A stretch of DNA of 64,000 nucleotides from Acidimicrobiaceae bacterium (lineage in GTDB: Bacteria; Actinomycetota; Acidimicrobiia; Acidimicrobiales; UBA8592), in the NCBI GenBank assembly GCA_002709645.1, contig PAQG01000031.1:17653-81652 (forward strand), given 5' to 3'. Shown here one piece after another: positions 36,438 to 45,351 of this stretch (position 1 is its first letter; every line of letters starts with the position of its first letter). Both the position numbers and the translations under genes were made by a program. A model generated the notes under the pieces. The model had not been told where the DNA came from. It worked only from the letters and a program-made list of their open reading frames with translations, and did no database searches.

Positions 36438-37454
36438 TTACCAATCCCGAAGATCAATAGGCCATTCCTCAACGACGTAGCCATCTTCAACACATAGCAT
36501 CCTTGGATGTTTAGCGATAGTAGGATCCACATGAGATGGTTTTAAAAGGACGACATCACCTGTTTCCCACCTCACAGAGTCATCTCCTTCGGTAGGAAAT
36601 AACGTTGTGTGCTCGTCGGAGCAAATCCCAACAACTCCATCCTGTACGGAAGGTTTTCCATAATCCATTCCCAACGATTTGACACCTGCATTAGAAACAG
36701 CCCACCTCTTAGCCTTCTCCACAGAAATAACTTTCGATGCAACCGAAAGACTTTCTTTAAACGGAAGTTCAATTTTCGCGTATCGAGTATCCATAAAAAG
36801 GTAAGAGCCAGCTTGAATTTCAGTGGCAAGAGTATTGATATCAAATGTTCCGGTACCTCCTGCAGAAATAACGTCACCTCCAACAATTAAATGTGCATCA
36901 TGGAGTATCTCCATAGCCTCGTTCACTTTTCTAGAACGCTCTTCTTTGTTTTGTATGAACATAAGATGACCCTCATAACCCATTACTCCACGAATCTTTA
37001 ATCCATGTTTTTTCGCAAAGGAGGAAAGCATCTCTGCATCGGAGATATCACATCCGCATCTTGGAAGCCCGACATTAATATCTATAAGGACCTCTTTGAC
37101 TCCTCCTTCAGCAGCAGCAATGATGGTGGCTTCGGAGTCAACGGCTACTGTAATTCTGGCTCCATTAGCTACTAATGAACCCAACCTTGAAGCATCAAGT
37201 GTCTCGTTTGCTAGGAGAATATCTTCTTTGTGTCCAGCCTCTACTAATCCTTCAATTTCTCGGATAGTTGCACAGCAAAAAGACTCATGCCCATATTTTT
37301 TGAGAATCCCAGCAATCACGGATGATTTGAAAGCTTTTACATGAGGGCGAAGGCTTAACCCCGGCCGACTCTCTGACATAATTTCAAGATTCTCATAGAA
37401 GATCTTTAGATCAAGAACTAAAGCCGGGGTGTCAATATCTTGTAACTGCCTCAC
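36438..37454 (-). CDS. PLP-dependent alanine-racemase-fold enzyme of the DSD1 / D-threonine aldolase group
   Basis: A 338-residue fold-type III protein. DTPALVLDL opens the barrel, RPHVKAFKS carries the PLP Lys, and GYEGHLMF and GGTGTFDI are the phosphate and metal-side motifs. The C-terminal part has the HxxC-like metal pair of the D-serine dehydratase/D-threonine aldolase group (PSHVDPT...MLCVEDGY). It acts on a D-amino or 3-hydroxy amino acid; the precise substrate is unknown. It follows pckA by 19 bases. Confidence 0.83.
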   Translation of the reverse strand: MRQLQDIDTPALVLDLKIFYENLEIMSESRPGLSLRPHVKAFKSSVIAGILKKYGHESFCCATIREIEGLVEAGHKEDILLANETLDASRLGSLVANGARITVAVDSEATIIAAAEGGVKEVLIDINVGLPRCGCDISDAEMLSSFAKKHGLKIRGVMGYEGHLMFIQNKEERSRKVNEAMEILHDAHLIVGGDVISAGGTGTFDINTLATEIQAGSYLFMDTRYAKIELPFKESLSVASKVISVEKAKRWAVSNAGVKSLGMDYGKPSVQDGVVGICSDEHTTLFPTEGDDSVRWETGDVVLLKPSHVDPTIAKHPRMLCVEDGYVVEEWPIDLRDW

Positions 37455-37473
37455 GAAAAGACCTTACAAAGAA

Positions 37474-39144
37474 TCACATAGCTGCTGCAATACCAAGTTC
37501 AGCAAAGCCCTTCTCTAGATAGTTTTCTCGAAACATTTCCCGCAGCTTTTTAGCCTGCTGATCGTAATCTTCAGGATTGTCCCAAGTGCTTCTGGGGTTC
37601 AGTATTTCATCTGGGACATTGGAACATGTAGTTGGCATACGTAAATTAAGAATCGGTTGAGTCTCCAAATCAATGTCATCAAATTCACCTCCAAGAGCTG
37701 CATTTAAAAGAGAACGAGTGTGTTTCAAAGACATGCGACTACCGGTTCCATAAGGGCCGCCTGTCCAACCTGTATTCAAAAGAATGCACCTAGTATCGAA
37801 ATCTGCCATACGTTTCGCTAGAAGGCCAGCATAAACATGAGGCTTCTGTGACATGAATGGATCACCGAAACAAGCTGAGAAAGTAGCTTGTGGCTCTGTA
37901 ACCCCTACTTCGGTCCCAGCAAGTTTTGACGTAAACCCAGTGACGAAATGGTACATCACCTCATCAGGATTAAGAATAGATACAGGAGGAAGAACGCCAA
38001 AAGCATCTGCAGTCAATAGAACAATTGTCTTAGGGTGTGGTCCTTTAGCCCCATCAGCTACCCCAGGATTGCAAGTTAACGGATAAGCAAATCGAGTATT
38101 CTCAGTACGTGAACCATCTGTAAGGTCAAACTCTTGTGGGTCTGTTTCTGCAATCTGCTTTCCTGGAAGTTTCGGAACATTCTCAATGAGCGTCCCTTTC
38201 ATACTTAAAGCAGCAGCAATTACAGGTTCGTCTTCTTTATCAAGGTCTATTAATTTTGCATAACATCCATCTTCAAAGTTAGATACCCCTGTATCGGTCC
38301 ATACATGCTCGTCATCTCCGATCAAGAGACGATCCGGATCAGCGGAAAGAGTTGTTTTTCCTGTTCCCGAAAGACCGAAAAGTATTGCGCTATCGTCATC
38401 GGAACCAACGTTTGCTGAACAATGCATGGAAAGTTGGCCTTTATCAGGCAGAACAAAATTCATAACTGTGAACATCGTCTTCTTATTAACTCCGCAATAA
38501 TCTGCTGGGCCTACTACCAGAGCAACCCGGTTAACGATGTCCATAATGACTGCCCGATTTGAATTCGTTCCGTCTCGCTCGGGTTCTGCAATAAAGGAAG
38601 GGACATTTATAATAGTCCAACCAGCTTCAGCCCGATCACTGTCATCACGAACGTTCTTTGGGAACATGATGTTGCAGAAATATGCGTGTGTTGCATACTC
38701 GCCTACGAACCTATACGGCTCAGCAAATTCAGGATCCCAGCCGCAGAAGACATCAGTAACGTACAAATCTCCTTGTTTGGCATTTAAGTAATCAACAACT
38801 CTTGGAAGAAGTTGATCAAAAGCATCTGGGTTAAACTTTGCGAAACCATCTTTCCACCAAACAGTGTTTTCGACTTCTGGCCTCGCAACAGCGAACGTGT
38901 CAGTAACGGGTCGACCAGTACACGAAGGGTCACTGTAATAGACGAGAGGGCCATCTACTCCTAGGACAGTTGAATAAGCTTTTTGTTCAACTTGGTTTCC
39001 GTCGATGCTTACTCGCCCTCGATCATTAGCGATAGCAGCATGAAAGAGTTCTTCTTGAGATAATCCATAATGTAATGCAACTCCATCAATCCCAAACTGG
39101 TTTTTGAGAGCTTCTGTAATATTGCGTGGGGGGTTATCTGTCAT
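37474..39144 (-). CDS. pckA: Phosphoenolpyruvate carboxykinase, ATP-dependent type
   Basis: A 556-residue gluconeogenic enzyme that converts oxaloacetate to phosphoenolpyruvate. The kinase loop GLSGTGKTTLSADP and the LIGDDEHVW metal segment identify the ATP family, not the GTP family common in actinobacteria. The C-terminal NTGWTGGPYGTGSRM is also typical. Length is normal. The gene is preceded on the same strand by the cold-shock-like gene 24 bases upstream. Confidence 0.95.
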   Translation of the reverse strand: MTDNPPRNITEALKNQFGIDGVALHYGLSQEELFHAAIANDRGRVSIDGNQVEQKAYSTVLGVDGPLVYYSDPSCTGRPVTDTFAVARPEVENTVWWKDGFAKFNPDAFDQLLPRVVDYLNAKQGDLYVTDVFCGWDPEFAEPYRFVGEYATHAYFCNIMFPKNVRDDSDRAEAGWTIINVPSFIAEPERDGTNSNRAVIMDIVNRVALVVGPADYCGVNKKTMFTVMNFVLPDKGQLSMHCSANVGSDDDSAILFGLSGTGKTTLSADPDRLLIGDDEHVWTDTGVSNFEDGCYAKLIDLDKEDEPVIAAALSMKGTLIENVPKLPGKQIAETDPQEFDLTDGSRTENTRFAYPLTCNPGVADGAKGPHPKTIVLLTADAFGVLPPVSILNPDEVMYHFVTGFTSKLAGTEVGVTEPQATFSACFGDPFMSQKPHVYAGLLAKRMADFDTRCILLNTGWTGGPYGTGSRMSLKHTRSLLNAALGGEFDDIDLETQPILNLRMPTTCSNVPDEILNPRSTWDNPEDYDQQAKKLREMFRENYLEKGFAELGIAAAM

Positions 39145-39168
39145 AGTAATTCGGCCTCGTTGTCAAAA

Positions 39169-39396
39169 TTATTGCAGGAAATCCGGAGTGCCCATGTCTA
39201 CTTCCGAACCCAAACGAAGATTTGTTGCCATTCCAGAGTCATCTAAATCAAAAATAACTCTTTGCCCTTGACGAAGCATCCGGAAGATTGATCCTTCAAG
39301 AGCATCTGGGGATAGTTCATACTCGGTGAAGTCCCGCTCAGACATGACGACTCCATCTCTCGTCCCAGGATCGTAAGATTTTATAACTCCCTGCAA
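39169..39396 (-). CDS. Cold-shock-domain-like small protein
   Basis: A 75-residue protein with an OB-fold pattern: GVIKSYDPGTRDGVVMSERD, then YELSPDALEGSIFRML and GQRVIFDLDDSG. It differs from CspA in lacking the aromatic RNP-1 set (KGFGFI) and having YDPGTRDGVV instead. Nucleic-acid binding is likely by fold. A GAGGAGATGCC ribosome site precedes the ATG region. It is first in the pckA transcript unit. Confidence 0.72.
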   Translation of the reverse strand: MQGVIKSYDPGTRDGVVMSERDFTEYELSPDALEGSIFRMLRQGQRVIFDLDDSGMATNLRLGSEVDMGTPDFLQ

Positions 39397-39446
39397 GGCA
39401 TCTCCTCAACTCGTTGGATTTACAAAATAATAACGGACTTCAGGCG

Positions 39447-39461
39447 ACAGTTACGAACTGT
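39447..39461. promoter_or_regulatory. Inverted repeat ACAGTT-ACG-AACTGT in a divergent promoter region
   Basis: A perfect 6+3+6 repeat lies in the 150-base gap between the cold-shock-like gene and the fakA-like gene. Its place suits an operator acting on one or both promoters. Confidence 0.4.
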
Positions 39462-39546
39462 GATAGCTTTTGCGATTTTTAACGAAATTAACCAAAATCA
39501 ACATCATGTCGTCTTTAAAGCAATCTAATTAGTACCATCAACAATC

Positions 39547-41199
39547 GTGGAGCAACTTAACGAACTTTCCAATGAACAAATCAAACAAGTTATTCTGATT
39601 TTCAACGATGCCCTCTCTCTCCACTGCGAAAGCCTGAATGCACTTAACGTCTACCCCGTTCCAGATGGCGATACTGGAACAAATATGTCATTTACTCTTC
39701 GTTCGGTTGTGAAGGAAATTGAAGAATCAGGTAGCACCCCCAGTGCTCAATGGGATGCGATTCGTCATGGAAGTTTGATGGGAGCGCGCGGAAATTCTGG
39801 TGTCATCCTTTCACAGATCCTTAGAGGTCTAGCCGATAGTCTTTCGGAAGAAGAATTGATCAATGATGAGGCCTTAACACGTGCATTTCGGCACGCATCA
39901 ACGGCTGCATATAGTTCTGTACTCAAACCCGTTGAAGGAACGATCCTTACGGTTGCTCGTGAAATTGCTGAGAAAGCTGAAAAAATAATAGAAGATAATT
40001 TGTCGTTGGTTGATTTCCTCAAAGCATTGGCAAAGGAAGGGAGTAACTCTCTTAACAGAACCCCAGATCTACTCCCTGTCCTCAAAGACGCAGGTGTTGT
40101 AGATGCAGGGGGCGCTGGTTATCTCTTGCTAATTCAATCCTTTCTTTTCGTCGTGGACGAAACCCCAATTGAGCCGCCCATGCAGGTAACTGCCAGAATT
40201 GAGAATATAAAGAAAACACATGACCAGGGAAACGGGGATACAGCAGATATCAGCGAACTTCGTTACGAAGTTATGTTCTTTCTAGATGCAGATGATGAAA
40301 AAATAGACAGCTTTAAAGCTGATTGGTCAAAGATAGGTGATTCAATCGTCATAGTGGGTGGAGATGGAATCTGGAACTGCCACATTCATTCAAATGACAT
40401 AGGCGCCTCAATTGAAGCAGGGATAAAAATAGGAAGACCTCATAAAATCCGTGTCACCGACCTCCTTGAAGAACTTTCCCATCACGAAGACCACATAGAA
40501 ATCGGCGGTGAAAATGAAATTACTCTTCCGAACCCTGAAACAGAAACAACAGCCGTAATCGCAGTAGTGGCCGGGGAAGGAGTGCACAAAATATTTGCAT
40601 CAATGGGGGTTCATGCCATAATCCGCGGAGGCCAGTCAATGAATCCTTCTGTCAGAGATCTTTTGGATGCAGTAGCCCAAGTTGACGCTAATGAAATAAT
40701 TATCCTCCCAAATAACAAAAATATTGTTCCTGTATCAGAGCAGGTAAATGAACAAGTAGAAAAAAATGTGAATGTCGTCCCCACGAAAAGCATCCCTGAA
40801 GGGTTTTCATCTCTACTGGCTTTTGATCCCAAGGCAAATTCTGAAGCGAATGCTAAAGCTATGTCTAACATGGCAGCATTAGTCGTCACTGGAGAAGTTA
40901 CCAAAGCCGTCCGAGATAGTGAAACAGAAGCTGGGCCGGTCAAAGAAGGGGAATGGATCGGTCTTGATCGCTCCGGAGTCATTGTTTCCTCTGACTCTTT
41001 AGTTGCATCTACGCAAAAATTGCTTGAAAATCTTGTTCAAGAAGAGCACGAAATAGTGACAATCATTACCGGAGAAGGAAGCTCTGAAGAGACAACCAAG
41101 TCAATTGAGAAATGGTTAACAATCCAGTTCCCTCAAGTCGAAATTGAGATTCATCAAGGAGGGCAACCCCTCTACCCTTACTACCTGGGAATTGAATAA
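39547..41199 (+). CDS. DAK2-domain fatty acid kinase-like protein
   Basis: A 550-residue FakA/YloV-type protein. The DAK2 ATP-binding start PVPDGDTGTNMS is at residues 37-48, followed by GARGNSGVILSQILRG and the middle DAGGAGYLLL segment. The C-terminal half resembles the FakA DAK1-like domain. In partnership with a FakB protein it phosphorylates exogenous fatty acids. No fakB is in the window. The start is GTG 39547. It ends 3 bases before the leader of recG and this order is common in bacteria. Confidence 0.88.
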   Translation: MEQLNELSNEQIKQVILIFNDALSLHCESLNALNVYPVPDGDTGTNMSFTLRSVVKEIEESGSTPSAQWDAIRHGSLMGARGNSGVILSQILRGLADSLSEEELINDEALTRAFRHASTAAYSSVLKPVEGTILTVAREIAEKAEKIIEDNLSLVDFLKALAKEGSNSLNRTPDLLPVLKDAGVVDAGGAGYLLLIQSFLFVVDETPIEPPMQVTARIENIKKTHDQGNGDTADISELRYEVMFFLDADDEKIDSFKADWSKIGDSIVIVGGDGIWNCHIHSNDIGASIEAGIKIGRPHKIRVTDLLEELSHHEDHIEIGGENEITLPNPETETTAVIAVVAGEGVHKIFASMGVHAIIRGGQSMNPSVRDLLDAVAQVDANEIIILPNNKNIVPVSEQVNEQVEKNVNVVPTKSIPEGFSSLLAFDPKANSEANAKAMSNMAALVVTGEVTKAVRDSETEAGPVKEGEWIGLDRSGVIVSSDSLVASTQKLLENLVQEEHEIVTIITGEGSSEETTKSIEKWLTIQFPQVEIEIHQGGQPLYPYYLGIE

Positions 41200-41213
41200 C
41201 TATGGAGGCAGAG

Positions 41214-41297
41214 TTGATTCCAACAAGTGCCCCAGCAAAAATACTTTCGCGCCATAGAGCGATACTTCCCTATGAAACACGAAACAAAAATGACTGA
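41214..41297 (+). other. Candidate 27-codon upstream ORF overlapping the recG start
   Basis: GGAGG (41204-41208) is 5 bases before TTG 41214, the start of a 27-codon frame ending TGA at 41295-41297. The recG ATG at 41290 lies inside it, so ribosomes ending the short frame could restart at recG. No homology was recognised in the peptide. Confidence 0.4.
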
Positions 41298-43419
41298 TGA
41301 TGTCTCGCCGCTTACCTTAGAGAACCTTTCAAATCTTCCTCTTACTAGATTAAGGGGAGTCGGGCCTACAAAAGAAAAAGCACTTTCATCAATTGATGTA
41401 GTGTCAGTCCTTGACATTCTCACTCATTACCCCCGCAGATACATAGATCGAACGAACGAAGCAAAAATAGAATCTCTCCAAGTAGGTGAAGAGGGGATGG
41501 TCCTAGTTGAAGTCCTTGACGTTCACAAAAGAAGAACACGCAATAAGAGGCAAATGGTTGCAGCGACTGTTTCGGATGGCACAGGAAACTTATCGTTGAC
41601 TTTTTTCAACCAACCATGGAGGGAACGTCAACTTAAGGTAGGTGCCGAAGTAATTATATTTGGAAAGCTAGAACGATTCAGGGGACAAAACAGTATGGTC
41701 AATCCAGTTGTTGACTTAGTAGGGGACAAAACTGGAAGGTTCGTCCCTGTGTATCCACAGTCAGGCAAAGCTGGTTTAACAACATGGGAGTTTGCTACTT
41801 GGGTTAATGATGCCTTAGAAAAATCTAAAGTTCGAGGGTTTGCGGAACCCCTACCACAATCGATGATAGATACGTATGGCCTTGTCAGTAGAGATGTCGC
41901 TTTTCGAAAGATCCATAATCCAAATGGGATATCAGATGTTATGCAAGCTAGACGCCGACTTGTTTTTGATGAACTCTTTCGCATCCAACTATTACTTGTC
42001 GCAAGAAAACTTCAGTTAGAATCTTCACAAGAAGGAATCACTCATAAATTTTCAGGAGATTATGCAGCGAAACTTTTTGACTCTCTACCTTTTGTACCAA
42101 CAAATGCTCAGCGGAGAGTGGTTGATGAAATCTTTGTGGACCTTCGTTCCAGCTATCCAATGCACAGGCTCTTACAAGGCGACGTCGGCTCAGGGAAGAC
42201 ACTGGTCGCCGTAGCTGGACTGCTCTCAGTCGTTGAGGGAAGGAAACAGGGCGCGATTATGGCCCCCACTGAAGTGCTAGCAGAACAGCATTATTTGGGG
42301 ATTTCAAAAATGCTCGCCGAATTCATGGTTGAAGACCCTGATAATCTTTTGGGTGAAAGAAATATAAATGTTTCTCTATTGACTAGTCAAACAAAAACTC
42401 AAGATGCGAAAACTATCAGAGAGGGACTCGAATCAGGAAGCATTGACATAATTGTGGGAACCCACTCTCTAATTCAGGAATCAATAAATTTCTGCGATCT
42501 CGGGTTAACCGTGATAGATGAGCAACATAGATTCGGGGTGGACCAAAGAGCAGCCTTGCGAGCGAAAGGAAAGAATAAGGCAGTCCCTGATGTTCTGGTA
42601 ATGACTGCAACGCCGATCCCCAGAACAGCCGCGATGACTGTTTACGGAGATCTGGACATATCTGTACTTGATGAGCTTCCTCTAGGAAGATCACCCATTG
42701 GAACGGAAAGAGTAAGCGATAGCCCAATGTTGTGGGATCAATTACAGCAACAAGTTTCACTCGGGTTTCAGGCATTTATCGTTTGTCCTCTCATTGAGGA
42801 AAATGAAAAAATGCAAACTGTATCAGTGGAGGAAACCTATGAACGTCTTAAAGAAGTAGAACTCCAAGATCTCCGACTTGGGTTGCTGCATGGGCGATTA
42901 TCTACAATCGAAAAACAACACGTGATGGAACTTTTCCGTCAAGGGGACATTGATGTTCTAGTCTCAACCACAGTTATCGAGGTGGGGGTTGATGTCCCGA
43001 ACGCAACAGTCATGGTGATCTTAGGTGCTGAAAGATTCGGTATAGCCCAATTGCACCAGCTCCGAGGTCGAGTAGGTCGCGGAACAGCAGAATCGAAATG
43101 CTATTTAGTCAGCGATGTAGAAACTAAGGAAGCAACAGAGAGATTACAAGCCCTCGTTGATACAACAGATGGATTTGAATTAGCGGAAATAGATCTTGAA
43201 ATTAGAGGAGAAGGCACAATCATGGGAGTGTCTCAAAAAGGGAAAAACGATTTGAAAATAGCATCACTCCGAAGGGACAAAGAGTGGGTTCAACATGCTC
43301 GAGACGCGGCGTTTAGTTTATTGACTTCAAAAACAAATCTTCCCGATATTTCTCTCCTTGCTGAAGAGGTTAAGCTTTTTTTCAAAGATGAAGAAGTGGA
43401 GTATCTCTTTAAATCATGA
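41290..43419 (+). CDS. recG: ATP-dependent DNA helicase RecG
   Basis: A 709-residue monomeric helicase that remodels stalled forks. ATG 41290 is chosen since the product then begins shortly before the family segment LPLTRLRGVG; ATG 41272 and GTG 41227 are in-frame alternatives. The wedge/OB domain is followed by Walker A GDVGSGKT, DEQHRFG (motif II), TATPIPRT and the C-terminal QLHQLRGRVGRG. None of the starts has a good Shine-Dalgarno, but a short upstream ORF does. Confidence 0.95.
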   Translation: MTDDVSPLTLENLSNLPLTRLRGVGPTKEKALSSIDVVSVLDILTHYPRRYIDRTNEAKIESLQVGEEGMVLVEVLDVHKRRTRNKRQMVAATVSDGTGNLSLTFFNQPWRERQLKVGAEVIIFGKLERFRGQNSMVNPVVDLVGDKTGRFVPVYPQSGKAGLTTWEFATWVNDALEKSKVRGFAEPLPQSMIDTYGLVSRDVAFRKIHNPNGISDVMQARRRLVFDELFRIQLLLVARKLQLESSQEGITHKFSGDYAAKLFDSLPFVPTNAQRRVVDEIFVDLRSSYPMHRLLQGDVGSGKTLVAVAGLLSVVEGRKQGAIMAPTEVLAEQHYLGISKMLAEFMVEDPDNLLGERNINVSLLTSQTKTQDAKTIREGLESGSIDIIVGTHSLIQESINFCDLGLTVIDEQHRFGVDQRAALRAKGKNKAVPDVLVMTATPIPRTAAMTVYGDLDISVLDELPLGRSPIGTERVSDSPMLWDQLQQQVSLGFQAFIVCPLIEENEKMQTVSVEETYERLKEVELQDLRLGLLHGRLSTIEKQHVMELFRQGDIDVLVSTTVIEVGVDVPNATVMVILGAERFGIAQLHQLRGRVGRGTAESKCYLVSDVETKEATERLQALVDTTDGFELAEIDLEIRGEGTIMGVSQKGKNDLKIASLRRDKEWVQHARDAAFSLLTSKTNLPDISLLAEEVKLFFKDEEVEYLFKS

Positions 43420-43438
43420 AAGGTGAGCGACTAACAAA

Positions 43439-44029
43439 ATGGAAAAATTAAATCAGGTCTCAATAATTCTCGCGTCAGCATTCGCAGGCGACCCTTTCAT
43501 GGAATGGCTTTTTCCTGGGGAAGAACACCAAAATAATGTTCAAAGATGGTGGGATTACATAGCCCAAGCCAGTTTAGAAAAAGGCAATTCACAGTTAGAA
43601 ATTGACGAAGAGAGAACAACTGCCTCTATCTGGGAGAAACCAAAATTTGAGATAAAGAAAAACAGCGATGATGAGGGCCTAGATGCTTTCGTGAATTTCA
43701 TCGAACCTTTAGTAGGTGAACGTCTTCCAACTGTTCTTCAAGCGTTGTACGAAGTGAGCTTAGAACACCCAGATGAACCCCATTGGTATCTTCAGGCTGT
43801 TGGGACTCTCCCAAACATGCAAGGGAAAGGGAAGGGGGCTGCTCTGCTCGGTCCGGTTCTAGATACCTGTGATGCAGTAGGTCTTGGAGCGTATCTTGAA
43901 TCTAGCAACCCAAGAAATGTGCCTTTTTATTACCGGTTGGGTTTTGAGATAAGTAAAGAATTGATTCTGGCAGACGGCCAAGCACAACTTACTTGCATGT
44001 GGCGCAGACCTAGACCAGTAGAGTGTTAA
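43439..44029 (+). CDS. GNAT family N-acetyltransferase
   Basis: A 196-residue acetyltransferase. LEHPDEPHWYLQAVGTLPNMQGKGKG ends in the acetyl-CoA loop (MQGKGKGAALL), and VPFYYRLGF is the C-terminal motif; residues around 135-180 are shown in part. It may modify a small molecule or protein terminus. The stop overlaps the convergent zinc-ribbon gene stop by 4 bases. Confidence 0.85.
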   Translation: MEKLNQVSIILASAFAGDPFMEWLFPGEEHQNNVQRWWDYIAQASLEKGNSQLEIDEERTTASIWEKPKFEIKKNSDDEGLDAFVNFIEPLVGERLPTVLQALYEVSLEHPDEPHWYLQAVGTLPNMQGKGKGAALLGPVLDTCDAVGLGAYLESSNPRNVPFYYRLGFEISKELILADGQAQLTCMWRRPRPVEC

Positions 44030-44187
44030 ATGCCATCTGCGCCAAGGACGATGTCCCATCTATCCAAACAATCCTTGCAACGATAGAAGACTATCATGCC
44101 CTTTTCCCAGCCTAATTCTGGTTCCTTACTTCCTAAATAACAGCGCCCTCCACAATCAACGCAAATAATTTCATCAGGGAGATCCAT
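44026..44187 (-). CDS. 53-residue zinc-ribbon protein
   Basis: This short gene has ATG at 44187 and TAA at 44026-44028. Two CxxC pairs (residues 9-12, CVDC, and 37-40, CKDC) frame a loop of about 24 residues, and the C-terminus reads LDRWDIVLGADGI. The spacing is that of a small rubredoxin-like or zinc-beta-ribbon fold. I recall similar short actinobacterial proteins ending RWDVVL but cannot name a family. The gene overlaps the GNAT stop and diverges from rsmD by about 36 bases. Confidence 0.78.
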   Translation of the reverse strand: MDLPDEIICVDCGGRCYLGSKEPELGWEKGMIVFYRCKDCLDRWDIVLGADGI

Positions 44188-44223
44188 TGCCACTAAGCCA
44201 GTCTGAAGGTAATGTATCGCATC

Positions 44224-44736
44224 ATGCGAATCGTAGCTGGTACAGCCCGTGGGCGAAAGCTCACCGTTCCTTCAAATAGTAAAATTAGACCGACAAAGGA
44301 TCGAGTTAGAGAGGCAATTTTTAATTCTTTGCATAGTTATGGCTTAGTTGAAGATCTTTGCTATCTTGACCTATTCGCTGGGACAGGCTCTTTAGGTTTA
44401 GAAGCTCTATCAAGAGGGGCGAATTCAGTAGTCTTTGTTGACAATAATGAATTATCTGTAAATACGATTACACATAATCTACAAATGCTGGGGTTCGATA
44501 GCAAGGCAGAAGTAAGACACCAAGATGCAGTAATGTATTTAAAGGAAGCAAGAGATTTTGATGTTGCGATCCTAGATCCTCCCTACGAATTCGACCTTTG
44601 GGATCAGTTAATATCGCAAATTAAGTCAAAAGTAGTAGTAATTGAAACATCACAAAAAATTGCCCTAAATGAGTACTGGAAGATTATTAAGGAACAAAAT
44701 TATGGGCAGTCAAATGTGCTAATAGCTAAGAAATAA
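44224..44736 (+). CDS. rsmD: 16S rRNA (guanine(966)-N2)-methyltransferase
   Basis: A 170-residue SAM-dependent methyltransferase from ATG 44224; ATG 44212 would add four residues. MRIVAGTARGRKL is the usual N-terminus. DLFAGTGSLGLEAL is the SAM motif and AILDPPYE the catalytic (D/N)PPY. It methylates G966 in the 30S head. coaD follows 135 bases later, the usual neighbour. Confidence 0.94.
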   Translation: MRIVAGTARGRKLTVPSNSKIRPTKDRVREAIFNSLHSYGLVEDLCYLDLFAGTGSLGLEALSRGANSVVFVDNNELSVNTITHNLQMLGFDSKAEVRHQDAVMYLKEARDFDVAILDPPYEFDLWDQLISQIKSKVVVIETSQKIALNEYWKIIKEQNYGQSNVLIAKK

Positions 44737-44871
44737 GGCTCATTTCCCCTTTAGATGTATAGTATCTCGTTAATTGTTGGGTGCAGGCGATGAATTTCCT
44801 ACAATGGTATGAAGAGAAAGCAACAACCTGAAACATCTGGTACACCACTCAAACACAAATAGGTTAGCGAA

Positions 44872-45351
44872 ATGACAAAAGCAATGTATCCGGGATCATT
44901 CGATCCGCTGCATCTTGGACACCTCAATATTGTTGAAATTGCTGCAAGTATTTTTGATGAAGTGGTAGTCGTGACAATGCAAAACCCTGAGAAAAAAAGC
45001 TTTCTCTCTCTTGAGGCGAGAGAAGATCTGCTCAAATCAAGTTTTTCCCACCTACCTAATGTTTCTACAGCGAATTCATCAGGTCTGGTCGTTAATGCTG
45101 CGGTTGATCTTGAAGCAACAGTTATTGTTAAGGGTTTGCGATCCACAGGTGATTTTGAGATAGAAATGCAGATGGCTCAAACTAACAAAACCGTGGCTGG
45201 AGTTGAGACAATTTTTATACCATCTGAACCTGCACATTCACATATCTCAAGTAGGTTTATTCGTGAAATCGCAACTTTGGGAGGCGATGTATCAGCGCTA
45301 GTCCCTGAAAGCGTTGCTAGTTTACTCTCGGGGAGGCTAAACGATGAGTGA
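44872..45351 (+). CDS. coaD: Phosphopantetheine adenylyltransferase
   Basis: A 159-residue nucleotidyltransferase that makes dephospho-CoA. GSFDPLHLGH is at residues 8-17, and the ISSRFIRE motif near the C-terminus matches the family. Length is normal. The stop overlaps the next gene by 8 bases. Confidence 0.96.
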   Translation: MTKAMYPGSFDPLHLGHLNIVEIAASIFDEVVVVTMQNPEKKSFLSLEAREDLLKSSFSHLPNVSTANSSGLVVNAAVDLEATVIVKGLRSTGDFEIEMQMAQTNKTVAGVETIFIPSEPAHSHISSRFIREIATLGGDVSALVPESVASLLSGRLNDE

